Assembly (NCBI RefSeq): GCF_013415885.1
Contig: NZ_CP058910.1
Location: forward strand, 4,030,001 to 4,094,000
Length of the DNA: 64,000 nt
DNA from: Halosimplex rubrum
GTDB taxonomy: Archaea; Halobacteriota; Halobacteria; Halobacteriales; Haloarculaceae
Direction of reading: 5' to 3'
Numbering within the stretch: position 1 is the stretch's first letter; every line of letters starts with the position of its first letter. The notes beneath the pieces are model-generated. The model was not told where the DNA came from, did no database searches, and saw only the letters and a program-made list of their open reading frames with translations. The position numbers and the translations under genes are program-made. Of this stretch, positions 14,857 to 24,203 are shown one piece after another.

Positions 14857-15786
14857 TCAGCTCCCGTCGGCGGCGTCGGGGACGTTCGAACGGTCCGTCT
14901 CGTCCCCGGCTTCCAGCTTCCGCGCGACGGTCAGCTTCGGCTTGCCGAACAGCCCGCCCGGCAGCGCCACGTCGCTGACGGTCGCGTCGCAGTGGGGGCA
15001 CTTGGGCTCGTGCAGCAGCGCGATGTCGACGGCCTGCGAGCAGTTCTCGCAGACCGCCCGGTCCACGTCGAGCTCCGCCGCGGTGGCCTTCAGCCGGTCG
15101 ATGGCGTCGGTGCCCGTCGAGCGGGCCTGCTCGGCCTCGCGGAGGTCGCTGACCACCCAGGCCACCGTCCGCAGGCGCTCCTCGACCTCGTCGAGCCGGT
15201 CGGTCGCCCGCTCGATCTCGCTCACGCGGTCGTCGAGGGCGTCGACTCGCTCCTCGGCGGCGGCCGCGTCCGCGGTCGCCTCGTCGACTCGCGATTCGAG
15301 GGCCGAGAGCGACGACTCCAGGTCGTCGACGGCCGTCGAGAGCGTCGCGAGCTCGCCGAACTCCGGGTGGGTGTGGTCGGCCTCGGCCTTGCCGTCGGCC
15401 TCCCGTTTCACCTGAACGACCCGGTCGCGCACGTCCTGTATCTTGTCGGTGAACTCCGCCTCGACGCGGTCGATCTCGGCCGACAGGCCCTCCTCGACGG
15501 CGTCGAGGTCGCCGCCCCCGCCGTCGACGCGCTCGGCGACGGCGTCGGCGATGTCGGGCAGTCGCTCGGCGATCACGTCGCGTACTTCGTCCTCCACGTC
15601 GGTCCCCAGCGCGGCGGTCACGTCCTCGTCGCCGAACTCCTCGGCGGCGCGGTAGGACGCGAGTAACTGGACGACGACGGCCTCCCGGTCGACGTCGAGG
15701 TCGGCGGCCTTCCGGTCCAGCCAGGCCTCTACGTCCGCGGGCAGGGTCACGGACACGCCGGCGTCGTCCGACGACTCGCTCGCCAT
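14857..15786 (-). CDS. ribbon-helix-helix / coiled-coil / zinc-ribbon protein, 309 aa
   Basis: Residues 10-50 (GVSVTLPADVEAWLDRKAADL and the next helix) look like a CopG-type ribbon-helix-helix. The middle (about 85-225) is a long heptad-rich coiled coil, for example VDDLESSLSALESRVDEATA. Near the C-terminus is a zinc ribbon, CENCSQAVDIALLHEPKCPHC, then LFGKPKLTVARKLEAG. The layout suggests a dimeric DNA-associated scaffold. Its gene is four bases upstream of the DPFE-repeat gene and downstream of the KaiC-like gene. Confidence 0.65.
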   Translation of the reverse strand: MASESSDDAGVSVTLPADVEAWLDRKAADLDVDREAVVVQLLASYRAAEEFGDEDVTAALGTDVEDEVRDVIAERLPDIADAVAERVDGGGGDLDAVEEGLSAEIDRVEAEFTDKIQDVRDRVVQVKREADGKAEADHTHPEFGELATLSTAVDDLESSLSALESRVDEATADAAAAEERVDALDDRVSEIERATDRLDEVEERLRTVAWVVSDLREAEQARSTGTDAIDRLKATAAELDVDRAVCENCSQAVDIALLHEPKCPHCDATVSDVALPGGLFGKPKLTVARKLEAGDETDRSNVPDAADGS

Positions 15787-15909
15787 TAGTTCCTCTTGAC
15801 GGGAGTAAGCAGTTAAGGGTTTGCCACCGGTTCTCGAAATTCGAACTGGCGGACCCGACCGATACCGCCCCTCGCGGCCGTTCTCCGGCGGATCGCGGAC
15901 GGGATCCCG

Positions 15910-16752
15910 TCAGCGGATCTTGCGCACGTCGCTGATGTCGAAGCCGCCGTCGCCGACCTCCGTCTCGAACTGGACGATGTTCTCGTCGTCGATCCCCGAG
16001 AGGACGCCCCGGAACTGCTTGACGACGAGCGTGCGCGCGCGAGTGGAGCCGCCGCTGGCCCACTCGAACTCCAGGGTGCCGTCGACGCCGTCGACGAGCT
16101 GGCCGTACTCGGTCGACGAGACGGTCTCCTGGTTGAGGTGGACGAGGATGACGCCGTTCCAGCGGTCGGCACCCTTCTGGAGGCCCTTGACCAGAAAGGC
16201 GATGTCCGTCCAGTCGAGGTTCTGGTCGCGGCCGGCGGTGCTGACGAGGTCGCTGATCGAGTCGATGACGACTAGGTTGCCCGGGGCGTGTTCGCTCAGC
16301 CGGCTGCCGAGTTCGCCGAGGATGTCGTCCCGTTCCTGGCGCGCTCGCAGGTCGCGGATGTCGGCGGTCGCCTCGGCGTACCAGTCCCGGGGGACCGGGC
16401 TCTGGTGGAAGTACTGCTCGGAGAGGTCGTGGTAGCGGACCGCCTCCATACCGGCGTCGACGATGTCCGTCTCCATCGTGGTCCGCACCTCGCTCTCGAA
16501 GCACTCGCGGCTCTCGGTGAACGAGATGAAGTGAACCTCCCCGGGAGGGTTCGCGTTCGCGGCCAGGTCGCCGTAGTAGAGGTCGTGTAACTCCGAGTCG
16601 GTCTCGGCGAGGGCGTTCAACAGCGTGCTCGTCTGGAGGAACTCCCGCGACCCCGCGCCGCCCTCGCCCGCGACGAGGACGACGCTGCCCGTCGGCGCGC
16701 CGCCGCCGAGGGTCGTGTCGAGCTGGCGGACCCCGAAGGGTATCCGGTCCAT
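15910..16752 (-). CDS. KaiC-like RecA-fold protein with degenerate Walker A
   Basis: The 280-residue protein begins FGVRQLDTTLGGGAPTGSVV, the usual KaiC/RadA-like entry into the P-loop. The P-loop itself is GEGGAGSR (residues 29-36), so the invariant Lys is missing. A Walker B strand (LVVIDSISDLV) and downstream RecA-core strands (GVILVHLNQETVSSTE) remain. Such haloarchaeal 'HTR-like' ATPase relatives may bind nucleotide weakly or act as sensors. ATG 16752 starts directly before the conserved region. It heads a minus-strand group with the coiled-coil and DPFE proteins. Confidence 0.75.
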   Translation of the reverse strand: MDRIPFGVRQLDTTLGGGAPTGSVVLVAGEGGAGSREFLQTSTLLNALAETDSELHDLYYGDLAANANPPGEVHFISFTESRECFESEVRTTMETDIVDAGMEAVRYHDLSEQYFHQSPVPRDWYAEATADIRDLRARQERDDILGELGSRLSEHAPGNLVVIDSISDLVSTAGRDQNLDWTDIAFLVKGLQKGADRWNGVILVHLNQETVSSTEYGQLVDGVDGTLEFEWASGGSTRARTLVVKQFRGVLSGIDDENIVQFETEVGDGGFDISDVRKIR

Positions 16753-16835
16753 GCGACCACCATTCTCTCCCGCCCGTTTACCTGTTGCGCCGCCATTCTC
16801 GCTCGCTGAAACGGTGGGTCGGCGCTTGGCAGGTG

Positions 16836-17804
16836 TCAGTCGTCCGCGACCGTCGCGCCCTCGTCGCGCGGGCGAGCGACGACGACGCGTCCCCCGTCCG
16901 CCGCGTCGGACAGCGCCGCCCGCGCCGCGTCGGCCACCTCCGGCGCGTAGTCGGCGTCGGTCAGCGCGTACACCGTGGGTCCCCACGAGGACTGGCCGGC
17001 GCCGGCGACCGCCGGGTGGTCCGAGAGAGCGTCGATGATCGCCCCCGCGGGCGGTCGGTAGACGCCGCCCTGTTCGTCGGCGTACCAGGCGCCGTTGAGC
17101 CGGCCGAGCCGGGCGATCGCGTCGCCGAACGCCGCCCGGTCGCCCGTCGCGGCCGCCGGGAGCAACCCCTGGGTGACAACCAGCGCGATCTCCTCGGCGA
17201 TCCCCGGGTCGGCGCGCTCGACGACCGAGCGCATGCTCGCGTCCTCCTCGTCGCCGCTGCGGCCCGGGCCCGCCTCGGGGATCGCGAGGACGAACCGCCA
17301 GGAATCGGGCAGGTCGTGGCGCGCGACGACCGGCGGGACCGCCCACTCGCCCTCCGCGGGCGGCGCGGTGGTGAACCGCTCGGTCGGGTGGCCGCCGTCG
17401 ACGACGAACCCGCCCGACTCGAAGGTCGCGACGCCGATGCCGCTGCGACCGCCGCGTCCCAGTGTCGGCGCGCACTCCCGCGGATCCACGTCGATGTCGT
17501 AGGCGCCGGCGACGGCGACGAGCGCGGCGAGCGCGAGCTGGGTCCCGCTGCCGAGGCCGGCGTGGCGGGGGAGTCGCTCGTCGACGCGGACGGTCGCCCC
17601 GGGCACGTCGAGGTGGTCGACGACGCGCTCGACGTAGGGCCGCGCCGCGTCGTCGTCGCAGTCGACGGCCTCGGCCCGTTCGGCGCGCAGGTCGAGTCGC
17701 GGTTCGGCGAGCGCGAGGCCGACGCCGCCGTAGAGGCGTTCGTGTGCCAGCGAGAGGTTCTGGAAGCCGACGTGGACGCGCCCGCCGACCGTGACTCTGG
17801 TCAT
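16836..17804 (-). CDS. GHMP-superfamily enzyme, beta-ribofuranosylaminobenzene 5'-phosphate synthase family
   Basis: The 322-residue protein has the beta-RFAP synthase pattern: VGGRVHVGFQNLS at the N-terminus, the GHMP glycine loop RHAGLGSGTQLALA, GRGGRSGIGVATFESGGFV, and the late GQSSWGPTVYAL. Beta-RFAP synthase condenses PRPP with p-aminobenzoate or hydroxybenzoate in methanopterin-type cofactor synthesis. Haloarchaea are not known for methanopterin-dependent methanogenesis, so the actual cofactor here (a pterin/folate analogue) is uncertain. Family placement is firm; the reaction is inferred. Confidence 0.85.
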   Translation of the reverse strand: MTRVTVGGRVHVGFQNLSLAHERLYGGVGLALAEPRLDLRAERAEAVDCDDDAARPYVERVVDHLDVPGATVRVDERLPRHAGLGSGTQLALAALVAVAGAYDIDVDPRECAPTLGRGGRSGIGVATFESGGFVVDGGHPTERFTTAPPAEGEWAVPPVVARHDLPDSWRFVLAIPEAGPGRSGDEEDASMRSVVERADPGIAEEIALVVTQGLLPAAATGDRAAFGDAIARLGRLNGAWYADEQGGVYRPPAGAIIDALSDHPAVAGAGQSSWGPTVYALTDADYAPEVADAARAALSDAADGGRVVVARPRDEGATVADD

Positions 17805-18024
17805 GCCGTCACCGAAGTCGCCCCGCTCCTACGGCCTTTCGACAGCGGCCGTCGTCGCCGGAGCCCGGGACGGCCCCGCCGGATCCCGGCCGGCGCCGCC
17901 GCTGGCGCCCCGAGCGTCGCCGGTCTCCTCACGGCGTCTGGCTTCCGACGAATCGGCCGCGAACGGCCGTATCGGGTGGATAAGCCGTCATTTACAATCC
18001 GGTCGGGGCGGCGTAGACGAGGGC

Positions 18025-19155
18025 ATGAGTGAACAGCGACCGCCCGGCGACCGCCGGGACGAGTCCGTTCGCGACGGCGGGAGGGAGTCGGCGCCGTCGG
18101 CGGTGGGGGGCGGCGACGACACCGACCCGGCGGTGGGGGGCGGCGACGACACCGACCCGGCGGTGACGGGGGCGGCGACCGCCGACCGCGACTCGCGGCC
18201 GACCGCCCGAGACCCGCCGTCCGGGATCGACGGCGGCGAGCGCGACGCCGCGGCCGGCGACGGGGCCGACGAGCGCGGGGCCGGCCCGCTCGCGACCGCC
18301 GTCGAGGACGCGACGACCGTCGAACCGTGGACGCCCGCCTCGCCGACGGGCCACGAGGCCGCGTCCGTCCGGCGGCACCTCCGGCGCGACGAGTCGCTAC
18401 AGGCCGTCGACGCCGCCAGACTGCTCGGCGACGGCGGCGGCCGGGCGGCGGTCGGCCTCAGCGACGACCGCCTCCTCGCCGTCACCGACGACGGCCTCCT
18501 GAGCGTCGGGCTCGACCGGCTGGCGGCGGTCCGCAGCTCCGTCGACTCGACGCTGGGACTGCGCGGCCGCGACGCCCGCTTGCTCGGCGGCGTCGGCTAT
18601 CTCTGTTCGGTGGTCGCGTTCCTCGGCGTCCTCGGGACGGCCGCCGAGCCGCTGACGCCGTCGCTCGCACTGGCCGCCGTCGGGGGCGCGCTCGCCGCCG
18701 ACCACGTCCGCCGGGAGGGCGTCGCCCCGGACGGGCGGACGCTGACCGATCGACTCCGCCGCTTCGACCCGCTCGACACCCTCGCCGACGCGCTCGGCGG
18801 GCTCGAACGCCGCGTCCGCGGCAGCGCCGGCGACGACCCGCTGGGTCGCTGGGGCGCGGCCGCGCTCGCGGTCGGCCCGTTCGCGACGCTCGTCGCGCTG
18901 GAGGGGAGCGTCCTCCCGCCGCTGTTCGCGCTGGCGACGGTCGCGTGCTTCGGGCTGGTCGTCTACGCCGTGCGCAACGGCGACGAGTTCGACGGGACGG
19001 AAGTGGTCCGACGACGCCGCCGGACGGTCACCGCGACGTTCGACGACGGCAGCGCCCTCGCCCTTCGCACCCACCCCGAATCGCCGCTCGACCGCGAACT
19101 CGCGGCCCGCGTCGGCGAACTGTCGCGGCGTCCGGTCTCGGGCGAGGACGACTGA
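18025..19155 (+). CDS. membrane protein with long acidic N-terminus, 376 aa, unknown function
   Basis: The first 120 residues are disordered, acidic and Gly/Asp-rich, and include an exact in-frame duplication of AVGGGDDTDP. A compact region (LQAVDAARLLGDGGGRAAVG then LSDDRLLAVTDDGLLSV) resembles a PH-like or 'bPH' fold strand pattern. Two pairs of membrane helices follow, near 192-230 and 280-315. The end RTHPESPLDRELAARVGELS could be a second PH-like piece. ATG 18025 was chosen because upstream in-frame sequence overlaps the promoter and the divergent GHMP gene. No family is named with confidence. Confidence 0.65.
   Translation: MSEQRPPGDRRDESVRDGGRESAPSAVGGGDDTDPAVGGGDDTDPAVTGAATADRDSRPTARDPPSGIDGGERDAAAGDGADERGAGPLATAVEDATTVEPWTPASPTGHEAASVRRHLRRDESLQAVDAARLLGDGGGRAAVGLSDDRLLAVTDDGLLSVGLDRLAAVRSSVDSTLGLRGRDARLLGGVGYLCSVVAFLGVLGTAAEPLTPSLALAAVGGALAADHVRREGVAPDGRTLTDRLRRFDPLDTLADALGGLERRVRGSAGDDPLGRWGAAALAVGPFATLVALEGSVLPPLFALATVACFGLVVYAVRNGDEFDGTEVVRRRRRTVTATFDDGSALALRTHPESPLDRELAARVGELSRRPVSGEDD
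18101..18160. repeat. perfect 30-base tandem duplication inside a coding region
   Basis: The unit at 18101-18130 (starting CGGTGGGGGGCGGCGACGAC) is repeated exactly at 18131-18160, and a third partial unit begins at 18161. It keeps frame and duplicates ten residues of the disordered N-terminus of the 18025 protein. It is recent slippage by its perfect identity. Confidence 0.9.
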
Positions 19156-19196
19156 CCGAGCCGCTCATCGGCGGGAGAGAGCGACCCTCGGGCGGG

Positions 19197-20195
19197 TCAC
19201 GCGAGCGGCAGCAGTTCCGTGGGGAGACTGCCCGGCAGTTCGTCGCGGTCGTGTTCGGCGTCGAAGTGCAGGTCCGGCCCGCGGGCGACCAGCCGCTTGG
19301 GGTTGACGTCCGGGTGGGTCGTGTAGTAGTGCTCCTTGATGTGGTCCATGTTCACCGTCTCGGCGACGCCCGGCGTCTGGTAGAGGTCGCGCAGGTACGG
19401 CCAGAGGTTGTCGTACTCGTGGATCGCTCTGACGTTGCACTTGAAGTGGGTGTGGTACACCTCGTCGAAGCGGACCAGCGTCGTGAACATGCAGATGTCC
19501 GCCTCGGTCAGGCGGTCGCCGGCGAGGTAGCGCTGGTCGGCCAGCACCTCGTCGTAGTGGTCCAGGGCGTCGAACAGCTCGTCGACGGCCTCGTCGTAGG
19601 CCGCCTGCGAGCCGGCGAAGCCGGCCCGATACACGCCGTTGTTGATCGGGTCGTAGATGTCGTCGATGATCTCGTCGACCGTCTGGCGGTACCCCTCGGG
19701 ATAGAGGTCCACGTCGCGCTCGGCCACGTCGTCGAACTCCGTGTCGAGCATCCGCAGGATCTCCTCGGACTCGTTGTTGACGATGGTCTCCGCTTTCCCG
19801 TCCCACAGGACCGGGACCGTCACGCGACAGGTCGCGTCCGGGTCCGCTTCCTGGTAGACCTCCCGGAGGTAGTCGCTCCCGTTGACCGTGTCTGGCGTAC
19901 ACCCCGCCTTCTCGGGGGTGAACTGCCAGCCACCGTCGTCGCGGTAGGGGTCGACGATATCGACCGAGATCGCGTCTTCGAGGCCCTTCAGCGACCGGAT
20001 CAGCAGGGTCCGGTGAGCCCACGGGCAGGCGTAGGAGACGTAGAGGTGGTACCGACCGGCCTCGGGCTGAAAGCGCGCGTCGGGGTCGTCCGCGACGCGG
20101 TCGCGGAAGGTCGTCTCCCCGCGCTCGAACTCCCCGTCTTCGTTCGTGTATTCGTCGATGTCCGTCCGCCACTCGCCGTCGACGAGTTTGTTCAT
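19197..20195 (-). CDS. glutathionyl-hydroquinone-reductase-like glutathione S-transferase
   Basis: The 332-residue protein has the Xi-class GST active-site motif YACPWAHR (Cys57), a thioredoxin-like N-domain (residues 45-160) and an all-helical C-domain. The C-domain contains YDPINNGVYRAGFAGSQ and GDRLTEADICMFTTLVRFD, as in ECM4/YqjG. These enzymes reduce S-conjugated hydroquinones by way of the catalytic Cys. Haloarchaea use gamma-glutamylcysteine rather than glutathione, so the physiological thiol is likely that one (inference). ATG 20195 begins MNKLVDGEW, as in the family. It is divergent from the 20330 gene. Confidence 0.9.
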   Translation of the reverse strand: MNKLVDGEWRTDIDEYTNEDGEFERGETTFRDRVADDPDARFQPEAGRYHLYVSYACPWAHRTLLIRSLKGLEDAISVDIVDPYRDDGGWQFTPEKAGCTPDTVNGSDYLREVYQEADPDATCRVTVPVLWDGKAETIVNNESEEILRMLDTEFDDVAERDVDLYPEGYRQTVDEIIDDIYDPINNGVYRAGFAGSQAAYDEAVDELFDALDHYDEVLADQRYLAGDRLTEADICMFTTLVRFDEVYHTHFKCNVRAIHEYDNLWPYLRDLYQTPGVAETVNMDHIKEHYYTTHPDVNPKRLVARGPDLHFDAEHDRDELPGSLPTELLPLA

Positions 20196-20329
20196 AGGCG
20201 TCCGTTGGGTCGCGAGCGGGAAAAGGTCCCCAGTGGCGCGCGGGTAACCGGACGGTCGTCCGGCGGACCGACGCAAGCGTTTAGTATCACCCTGTCGATG
20301 GCTACGCCAGTCACGCGCGGTGCGGGGGA

Positions 20330-22510
20330 ATGAAACACGTCATCGAAGTCGAGAACGGGGACGCACAGGTGCTCACGGAGACGGGGAGCGGCGGCCTGAT
20401 CGGTCGGGGGCTCCTGCACGACCGCCCGCTCGCCGAGTACGTCGAGCCGGCCGAGACCCCCAGGTTCGTCGTCCGGAACAGGAAACGGGGATTCGTCGTC
20501 GAAGAGGCGGACGGCGGAGCGAGCGACGAGCCGGTCGAGACCGGGCAGGTCGCGCCCGACGGCGACCACAGCGCGGCGGCGCTGGTGACGGACGGTCGGG
20601 TGCTGTTCGCCGTCGGCCGCGCCGACGGGGACCGCACGCGGTCGGTGCCGCTGGACGAGGTGGTCGACGCCCGCACGGAGGCGGGGTTGCGCAACGCGAC
20701 GCTCGTCCTCGACACCGTCGCGGGGGCGCAGTACCGGTTCCCCTCGCGGGGCGACCTGGACGCGGTCAGGGAGTTCGTCGACGCCGCCGCGGGGGTCTGG
20801 TCGCGCGCTGAGCGCCACCTCGAAGCCGCCGAGGAGACGCTCGACCGCGTCGAGCGGGCCTTCGAGGCCGGTGACGTGGACGTGGTGCTGGCGGCGGTCG
20901 GCGACGTGCGCGCGACGCTCGACGCCGCTCGCGAGACGGCGGCGTCGCTGGACGGCGCCGCGGCGTCGGTGGACGACCGCATCGAGGCCTACCGCGAGCG
21001 GTTGCGCGCCTACGAGCGCCGCGCCTACGCCGAACAGGCCGAGCAGGCCCGCGAGCGCGGCCACACCCGCTGGGACGACGACGCCTACGAGACGGCCGCC
21101 GACCACTTCGAGCGGGCGGCCGACAGCTACGCGGCGGCGCTGTCGGTCGACGCCGACCGGCCGAGCGACGAGTCGATCGAGCGCCGGCGGACGAACCTCG
21201 ACGCCGAGCGCGAGCGCCTGGCCGCCGCGCCGCTCGAACGCGCCGAGCAGGCGGTCGAAGTCGCCCGGTCGACCGACGACACCGAGGTCGCCGTCACGTG
21301 GTGGGTGCGGGCGCTGGAGCGGTACGAACGGCTCCGCGCGCTCGACTGGGGACGGGACGACCCCCGTTTCGACGGCGACCGCGAGGCGGTTCGCGAGCGA
21401 CTCGCCACCGTCGCCGAGGCGCTGGTCGACGCGCGCTGTGAGCGCGCCCGACGGGCGCTCGACGCCGCCGACGGGGCGCCTCCCGCGGCGGCCGCGGCCG
21501 CCTGCGACCGCGCCGAGTCCTCGCTCGACGCCGCTCGGGCGGTCGCCCGCGAACGGGTCCCCGACGCGCTCGACGCCGTCGAGGACCTCGACGACCGACT
21601 CGCCGCCCGCCGACCCGATCCGTCCGCGACCGACCGCGACGATACCGACGACACCGACGCCGCGACCGTCGTCGTCCCGCCCGAAGCGGCCGACGGGGAC
21701 GCGAGCGACGACGGCGAGGGCGAGACGGAGCCCCGTTCCGAGACGAGCGTCGAACCCGACGGCGACGCGGGGACCGACGGGACGGAGACCGACGACGGGG
21801 CCGGCTCGGCGGACAGCGAGTGGACGCTCGCCGACGACGGGACGGACGACGAGTGGCTGAGCGCCGAGCGAACGGCCACGTCGACCGCCGCCGACGGGTC
21901 CGCCGCCGAGGCGGTCGCGGACGCGGTCGCCGACGCGTCCGAGGCCGAAGTGGTCGCGGACGCCGCCGACGCGGCCGACGCCGTCCTCGGGAGCGGAACC
22001 GGCGATGGCGACCGGGCGGACGACGCGGACGGGAGGGACGCCGAAGACGACTCGAACGACGGCGAGACGAGTGACGAACGCGACGGCGGTGACGGGGTCG
22101 ACACCGCGGACGGGTGGACGCCCGCGGCACTGGCGGGCCTCGATACCGACGGGTTCAGGCGGGTCGTCGCCGAGTGCTTCGGGGCGACCGGGTGGACGGT
22201 CGACGCGGTCGACGACGCGGTCGACCTCCGCGCGAGGGCCCCGGGTCCGGCGGACGTACGCGCGGGCGTCCTCGCCGTCCACGCGGACGCCGCGTCGACG
22301 GTCGACGGGTCGGCGGTCGAGCGCCTCGCTGGCGCGGTCGAGCGCGACGGCGACCTCGACGCGGCGGTGGTCGTCGCCGGCGCGACGCTCCCCCGGACAG
22401 CCCGCGAGCGCGCCGAGGACACCGGCGTAGCGGTGGTCACACCCGGTGCGCTGGTCGACGAACTCGACGGCCACGAGGTCTCGGTCCCCCGCGACGGAGC
22501 CGAGCGGTGA
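20330..22510 (+). CDS. PH-like / coiled-coil / Mrr-type endonuclease-fold fusion, 726 aa
   Basis: The N-terminal 150 residues form two strand-rich PH-like pieces (for example AALVTDGRVLFAVGR and VLDTVAGAQYRFPSR). Residues 155-420 are long helical coiled coils with repeated AExAxERG patterns. Residues 425-590 are an extremely acidic disordered linker. The C-terminal 110 residues look like an Mrr/restriction-endonuclease-like domain: LDTDGFRRVVAECFGATGW, a core with GVLAVHADA, VVVAGATLPRTARERAEDTG and VVTPGALVDELDGH. The catalytic D-ExK pattern is not clear, so it may be inactive. It could be a membrane- or DNA-associated sensor; function is inferred. Confidence 0.7.
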   Translation: MKHVIEVENGDAQVLTETGSGGLIGRGLLHDRPLAEYVEPAETPRFVVRNRKRGFVVEEADGGASDEPVETGQVAPDGDHSAAALVTDGRVLFAVGRADGDRTRSVPLDEVVDARTEAGLRNATLVLDTVAGAQYRFPSRGDLDAVREFVDAAAGVWSRAERHLEAAEETLDRVERAFEAGDVDVVLAAVGDVRATLDAARETAASLDGAAASVDDRIEAYRERLRAYERRAYAEQAEQARERGHTRWDDDAYETAADHFERAADSYAAALSVDADRPSDESIERRRTNLDAERERLAAAPLERAEQAVEVARSTDDTEVAVTWWVRALERYERLRALDWGRDDPRFDGDREAVRERLATVAEALVDARCERARRALDAADGAPPAAAAAACDRAESSLDAARAVARERVPDALDAVEDLDDRLAARRPDPSATDRDDTDDTDAATVVVPPEAADGDASDDGEGETEPRSETSVEPDGDAGTDGTETDDGAGSADSEWTLADDGTDDEWLSAERTATSTAADGSAAEAVADAVADASEAEVVADAADAADAVLGSGTGDGDRADDADGRDAEDDSNDGETSDERDGGDGVDTADGWTPAALAGLDTDGFRRVVAECFGATGWTVDAVDDAVDLRARAPGPADVRAGVLAVHADAASTVDGSAVERLAGAVERDGDLDAAVVVAGATLPRTARERAEDTGVAVVTPGALVDELDGHEVSVPRDGAER

Positions 22511-22599
22511 GCGACTGCGACGACACGGGGCGAGGCGGCCCCGACGAACCGAGGGCGGCGAGTGCGACGCGTTCGCACGAGGTCGAGCGGGTTCGAAGG

Positions 22600-22607
22600 C
22601 TTTATCC
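22600..22607 (+). promoter_or_regulatory. TATA element of rpl10e
   Basis: CTTTATCC lies 30-37 bases before ATG 22637 in an otherwise GC-rich spacer, at the right distance for an archaeal TATA box with a very short leader. Confidence 0.5.
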
Positions 22608-22636
22608 ACCCGCTCGGACTCGTTTACGGCAAGACT

Positions 22637-23167
22637 ATGTCGGACAAACCTGCCTCGATGTACCGGGACATCGACAAGCCCGCGTACACCCGACGGGAGT
22701 ACATCACGGGTATTCCCGGTTCGAAGATCGCACAGCACCAGATGGGCGACAAGAACGCGGACGGCGACGACTACCCGGTCCAGATCAGCCTCGTCGTCGA
22801 GGAGTCGGTCCAGCTCCGCCACGGCTCGATGGAGGCCTCCCGGCTCTCGGCCAACCGCCACCTGATCAAGGAGTTCGGCGAGGGCAACTACAAGATGGTC
22901 CTCCGGAAGTTCCCCCATCAGGTCATCCGAGAGAACAAGCAGGCGACCGGTGCGGGTGCGGACCGCGTCTCCGACGGCATGCGCCAGGCGTTCGGCAAGA
23001 TCGTCGGCACCGCCGCCCGCATCCAGGCCGGCGAGCGCCTCTTCACGGCCTACTGCGACGTCGACCAGGCCGAGGAAGTCAAGGAGGCCTACCGCCGCGC
23101 GTACAACAAGATCACTCCGCCCTGCCGCATCAAGGTCGAACGCGGCAATGAACTGCTGATCCGGTAA
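22637..23167 (+). CDS. rpl10e: 50S ribosomal protein L10e (uL16)
   Basis: The 176-residue protein starts [30 protein letters not shown], then has [20 protein letters not shown] and [18 protein letters not shown], all typical of archaeal L10e. It is a large-subunit protein near the tRNA A-site and peptidyl-transferase entrance. Length matches the family. It is transcribed alone from its own promoter, and a pyrimidine-rich tract follows the stop (CTTCCTCTCGGTTTCTT), a possible terminator. Confidence 0.97.
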   Translation: MSDKPASMYRDIDKPAYTRREYITGIPGSKIAQHQMGDKNADGDDYPVQISLVVEESVQLRHGSMEASRLSANRHLIKEFGEGNYKMVLRKFPHQVIRENKQATGAGADRVSDGMRQAFGKIVGTAARIQAGERLFTAYCDVDQAEEVKEAYRRAYNKITPPCRIKVERGNELLIR

Positions 23168-23333
23168 CGCAGTCTTCCTCTCGGTTTCTTCCCGTCGCGA
23201 GTGACGAGTTCGAGCGGACTCGTCGGGCGTCGACCGGCGGCGCCCGCCGCCCTCGTCATTCGCGACCACGGGTCCCACACGCGCGACCGCTGGTAGCGGA
23301 GGGGCTAAGTGGGACTCGTCGCAACGGACGGGC

Positions 23334-24197
23334 ATGCTCCGGCTGGCGGTCGCCACGAACGCCGAAACGTACGAGCGGATGGGCGGGCCGCTCGGCGACC
23401 GCGGCATCGACGTCGACCACGTCCGCACCCGCGAGCGGACGGTCCACCTGACCGACCCCCCGTGGGACGACTTCGACGCCGGGTTCGTCTTCCCGCCGCG
23501 CCTGATGGAGGGCGGCGTCGCCGACGCCGCGCTGGGCGTCCCCTGGGTCAACGACCGCGAGGCGATCCTCCGCTCGCGCAACAAAGCGGGCGTCGTCGCC
23601 CGTCTGGCCGCCGCCGACGTGCCCGTCCCCGAGACGGTCGTGGTCTCGAACCCCGTCGACGAGTCCGAGGTCGTCGCCGCCTTCGAGCGGCTGGACCCGC
23701 CGGTCGTCGTCAAGCCCAACTCCACGACCCGCGGCGTCGGTGTCGCGAAGGCGAGCGATCTGGACTCGCTGCTCGGCGTCGTCGACTACCTCGACCTCGT
23801 CCACGACTTCCGGGCCACCGGCGACAAGTCCTTCCTCCTCCAGGAGTACCTCCCCGGCGCGACCGACTACCGCGTGATGGTGCTCGACGGCGAGTACGTC
23901 GGCGCGGTCGAGCGACGGCTCCCCGACGACGCGCTCGCGGCGGGCCAGTGGAAGCACAACGTCCACCGCGGCGCCCAAGCGAGCCGCGTCGATCTCGACC
24001 CGGAACTCCGCGAGCTGGCCGAGCGGACCGCCGACGCGCTCGACATCCCCTTCCTCGGCGTCGACCTGCTCGTCACGGACGAGCGGCGGGTCGTCAACGA
24101 GACCAACGCCCGCCCCACCATCGACGACGCCGAGAAGTACGCCGACGGCTTCTGGGACGATCTGGCCGATCTGGTCCGTCGGACCGCCGACGAGTAG
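23334..24197 (+). CDS. RimK-like ATP-grasp ligase
   Basis: The 287-residue protein has a RimK-type ATP-grasp layout: an N-terminal Rossmann-like part and an ATP-binding VVKPNSTTRGVGVAKASD. A lid with FLLQEYLPGATDYRVMVLDG follows, with Mg2+/substrate residues in FLGVDLLV and VVNETNARPTID. Relatives add glutamate to ribosomal protein S6, to LysW in amino-acid synthesis, or to small molecules. The acceptor here is not evident. It follows rpl10e on the same strand but 166 bases away, with its own start. Confidence 0.85.
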   Translation: MLRLAVATNAETYERMGGPLGDRGIDVDHVRTRERTVHLTDPPWDDFDAGFVFPPRLMEGGVADAALGVPWVNDREAILRSRNKAGVVARLAAADVPVPETVVVSNPVDESEVVAAFERLDPPVVVKPNSTTRGVGVAKASDLDSLLGVVDYLDLVHDFRATGDKSFLLQEYLPGATDYRVMVLDGEYVGAVERRLPDDALAAGQWKHNVHRGAQASRVDLDPELRELAERTADALDIPFLGVDLLVTDERRVVNETNARPTIDDAEKYADGFWDDLADLVRRTADE

Positions 24198-24203
24198 TCG
24201 ATA

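Noticed and set aside
18101-18160. CRISPR-like repeat pair
   Set aside because: It is an adjacent in-frame tandem duplication inside a coding region with no spacer.
20192-23725. A very long open frame on the minus strand (over 1,100 codons) across 20192-23725
   Set aside because: It lies antisense to the Mrr-like, L10e and ATP-grasp genes and has the low-complexity composition expected of shadow frames in very GC-rich DNA.
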